Source: Mycolicibacterium rhodesiae NBB3 (lineage in GTDB: Bacteria > Actinomycetota > Actinomycetes > Mycobacteriales > Mycobacteriaceae). Taken from it: a stretch of DNA of 64,000 bases. The notes beneath the pieces are model-generated. The model ran no database searches. It had not been told where the DNA came from and was given only the letters and a program-made list of their open reading frames with translations. A program made the position numbers and the translations under genes. The DNA lies in NCBI RefSeq assembly GCF_000230895.2, contig NC_016604.1, positions 1,426,001 through 1,490,000 on the forward strand. The letters run 5' to 3'. Each line of letters begins with the position of its first letter. The stretch's first letter is position 1. This document shows positions 63,186 to 64,000 of this stretch, one piece after another.

Positions 63186-64000
63186 ATGAGTGAGCCTGAC
63201 TGGGCACCGCTCACCGGCTTCCGGGTGGCGGTGACTTCCGCTCGCCGTGCCGAGGAACTGGGCGCGCTGCTTGAACGCCGCGGCGCCACGGTGACGAGCG
63301 CGGCCGCGATCACCATGGTGCCGCTTCCGGATGACGATGCGTTGCGCGCGCACACGGAGGCGCTGATCGACGTACCGCCCGACATCGTGATCGCGACCAC
63401 TGGCATCGGATTCCGCGGCTGGGTCGCGGCGGCCGACGGCTGGGGGTTGGCCGCCGACCTGATCGCCGCGCTGAGCCAGGCGCGCATCGTGTCGCGCGGT
63501 CCGAAAGCCACCGGCGCGCTGCGCGCCGCGGGGTTGCCCGAAGAATGGTCGCCCGAATCGGAGTCGTCGCGCGAGTTGTTGCACTACCTCGTGGATGGCG
63601 GCATCGACGGAGCGCGGATCGCGGTGCAGCTGCACGGCGCGACCGAGGACTGGGACCCGTACCCGGAGTTCCTCGATGAGTTGCGTGCCGCGGGCGCCGA
63701 CGTGGTACCGATCCGGGTCTACCGCTGGCGTCCACCGCCGCACGGCGGAGACTTCGACCAACTCGTGGCCGGGATCGCGGAGGAGAAGTTCGACGCGGTG
63801 AGTTTCACCTCCGCGCCGGCCGTCGCCTCGGTGTTGATGCGGGCGATGGAGATGGGAATCGAGGACCGGGTCCTCACCGCGCTGCGCACCAATGTGCACG
63901 CCATGTGCGTCGGGCCGGTCACGGCGCGGCCGCTGGTCCGGCTCGGCGTGCCGACGTCCGCACCGGAACGCATGCGGCTGGGTGCCCTGGCCCGGCACAT
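63186..64000 (+). CDS. Uroporphyrinogen-III synthase-like protein, 3' truncated by window edge
   Basis: The ATG at 63186 (MSEPDWAPLTGFRVAVTSAR) opens a frame that runs without stop to the end of the window, 271 codons. The HemD fold is visible: RRAEELGALLERRGATVT, PPDIVIATTGIGFRGWVAAAD, GARIAVQLHGATEDW, FDAVSFTSAPAVASVLM and HAMCVGPVTARPL. In M. tuberculosis Rv0260c the HemD-like domain is followed by a response-regulator-type DNA-binding domain, which would lie beyond the edge here. It is probably a regulator rather than a heme enzyme. Confidence 0.85.
   Translation, partial: MSEPDWAPLTGFRVAVTSARRAEELGALLERRGATVTSAAAITMVPLPDDDALRAHTEALIDVPPDIVIATTGIGFRGWVAAADGWGLAADLIAALSQARIVSRGPKATGALRAAGLPEEWSPESESSRELLHYLVDGGIDGARIAVQLHGATEDWDPYPEFLDELRAAGADVVPIRVYRWRPPPHGGDFDQLVAGIAEEKFDAVSFTSAPAVASVLMRAMEMGIEDRVLTALRTNVHAMCVGPVTARPLVRLGVPTSAPERMRLGALARH

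Overview
This is a high-GC, very densely coded chromosomal segment of a mycobacterium, probably a Mycolicibacterium-type environmental or rapidly growing species. Support comes from a complete ESX-3 type VII secretion locus with PE/PPE and EsxG/EsxH, an Stf0-type sulfotransferase, FadD/FadE genes, an AAC(2')-I gene, a mycobacterial DUF222/HNH gene and frequent GTG starts with 1-4 nt stop/start overlaps. Much of the gene order matches, in inverted orientation, what I recall of M. tuberculosis Rv0260c-Rv0296c. The species cannot be named from the sequence alone. No tRNA, rRNA, insertion sequence, prophage or CRISPR array was seen, and no gap between genes exceeds 300 bases.

Layout. 1-9 kb: two convergent membrane-anchored proteins with proline- or threonine-rich tails (a DUF7159-type protein cut by the window edge, and an Hsp70-like protein), a SnoaL-like protein, an L,D-transpeptidase-like protein, two PAP2 phosphatases (one fused to a diacylglycerol-kinase domain), a tandem pair of PH-like paralogues and an HNH/DUF222 protein. 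9-14 kb: a sulfur module in which a sulfatase is followed by Stf0, cysD and cysNC, the last three translationally coupled. 14-31.5 kb: tam, an alpha/beta hydrolase, then the whole ESX-3 operon on the minus strand (eccA3-eccB3-eccC3-PE5-PPE4-esxG-esxH-espG3-eccD3-mycP3-eccE3). It is preceded by an IdeR-like iron box and a methyltransferase gene.

31.5-45 kb: a frameshifted hydrolase-cyclase gene, an MpaB-family protein, two TetR regulators, a VOC protein, an alpha/beta hydrolase, a D-2-hydroxyacid dehydrogenase, FadE6-like and FadD2-like enzymes and a LigD-type polymerase. 45-59 kb is more mosaic: STAS and NYN proteins, an XRE(MmyB)/SDR divergent pair, a MarR/purine permease unit divergent from a DinB-like protein, a flavin monooxygenase, a LysG-MFS-LysE arrangement, a TetR-SDR-EF-Tu-domain-2 operon, and a 29-residue membrane micropeptide coupled to a YeiH-family transporter. 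59-64 kb: FecB2-type lipoprotein, a queuosine-precursor-type transporter, 5-oxoprolinase subunits PxpB and PxpC, AAC(2')-I, and the start of a uroporphyrinogen-III-synthase-like gene cut by the window edge.

How the genes work together. CysD and CysN/CysC make PAPS, which Stf0 can consume directly, while the sulfatase could return sulfate. ESX-3 is a self-contained iron-regulated secretion machine. Several regulators sit next to clear inverted repeats, giving concrete operator predictions for two TetR proteins, one XRE, one MarR and one LysR protein. The least explained items are the orphan EF-Tu domain-2 protein, the micropeptide-YeiH pair, the PH-like tandem paralogues and the membrane-anchored Hsp70-like protein with its polythreonine tail.
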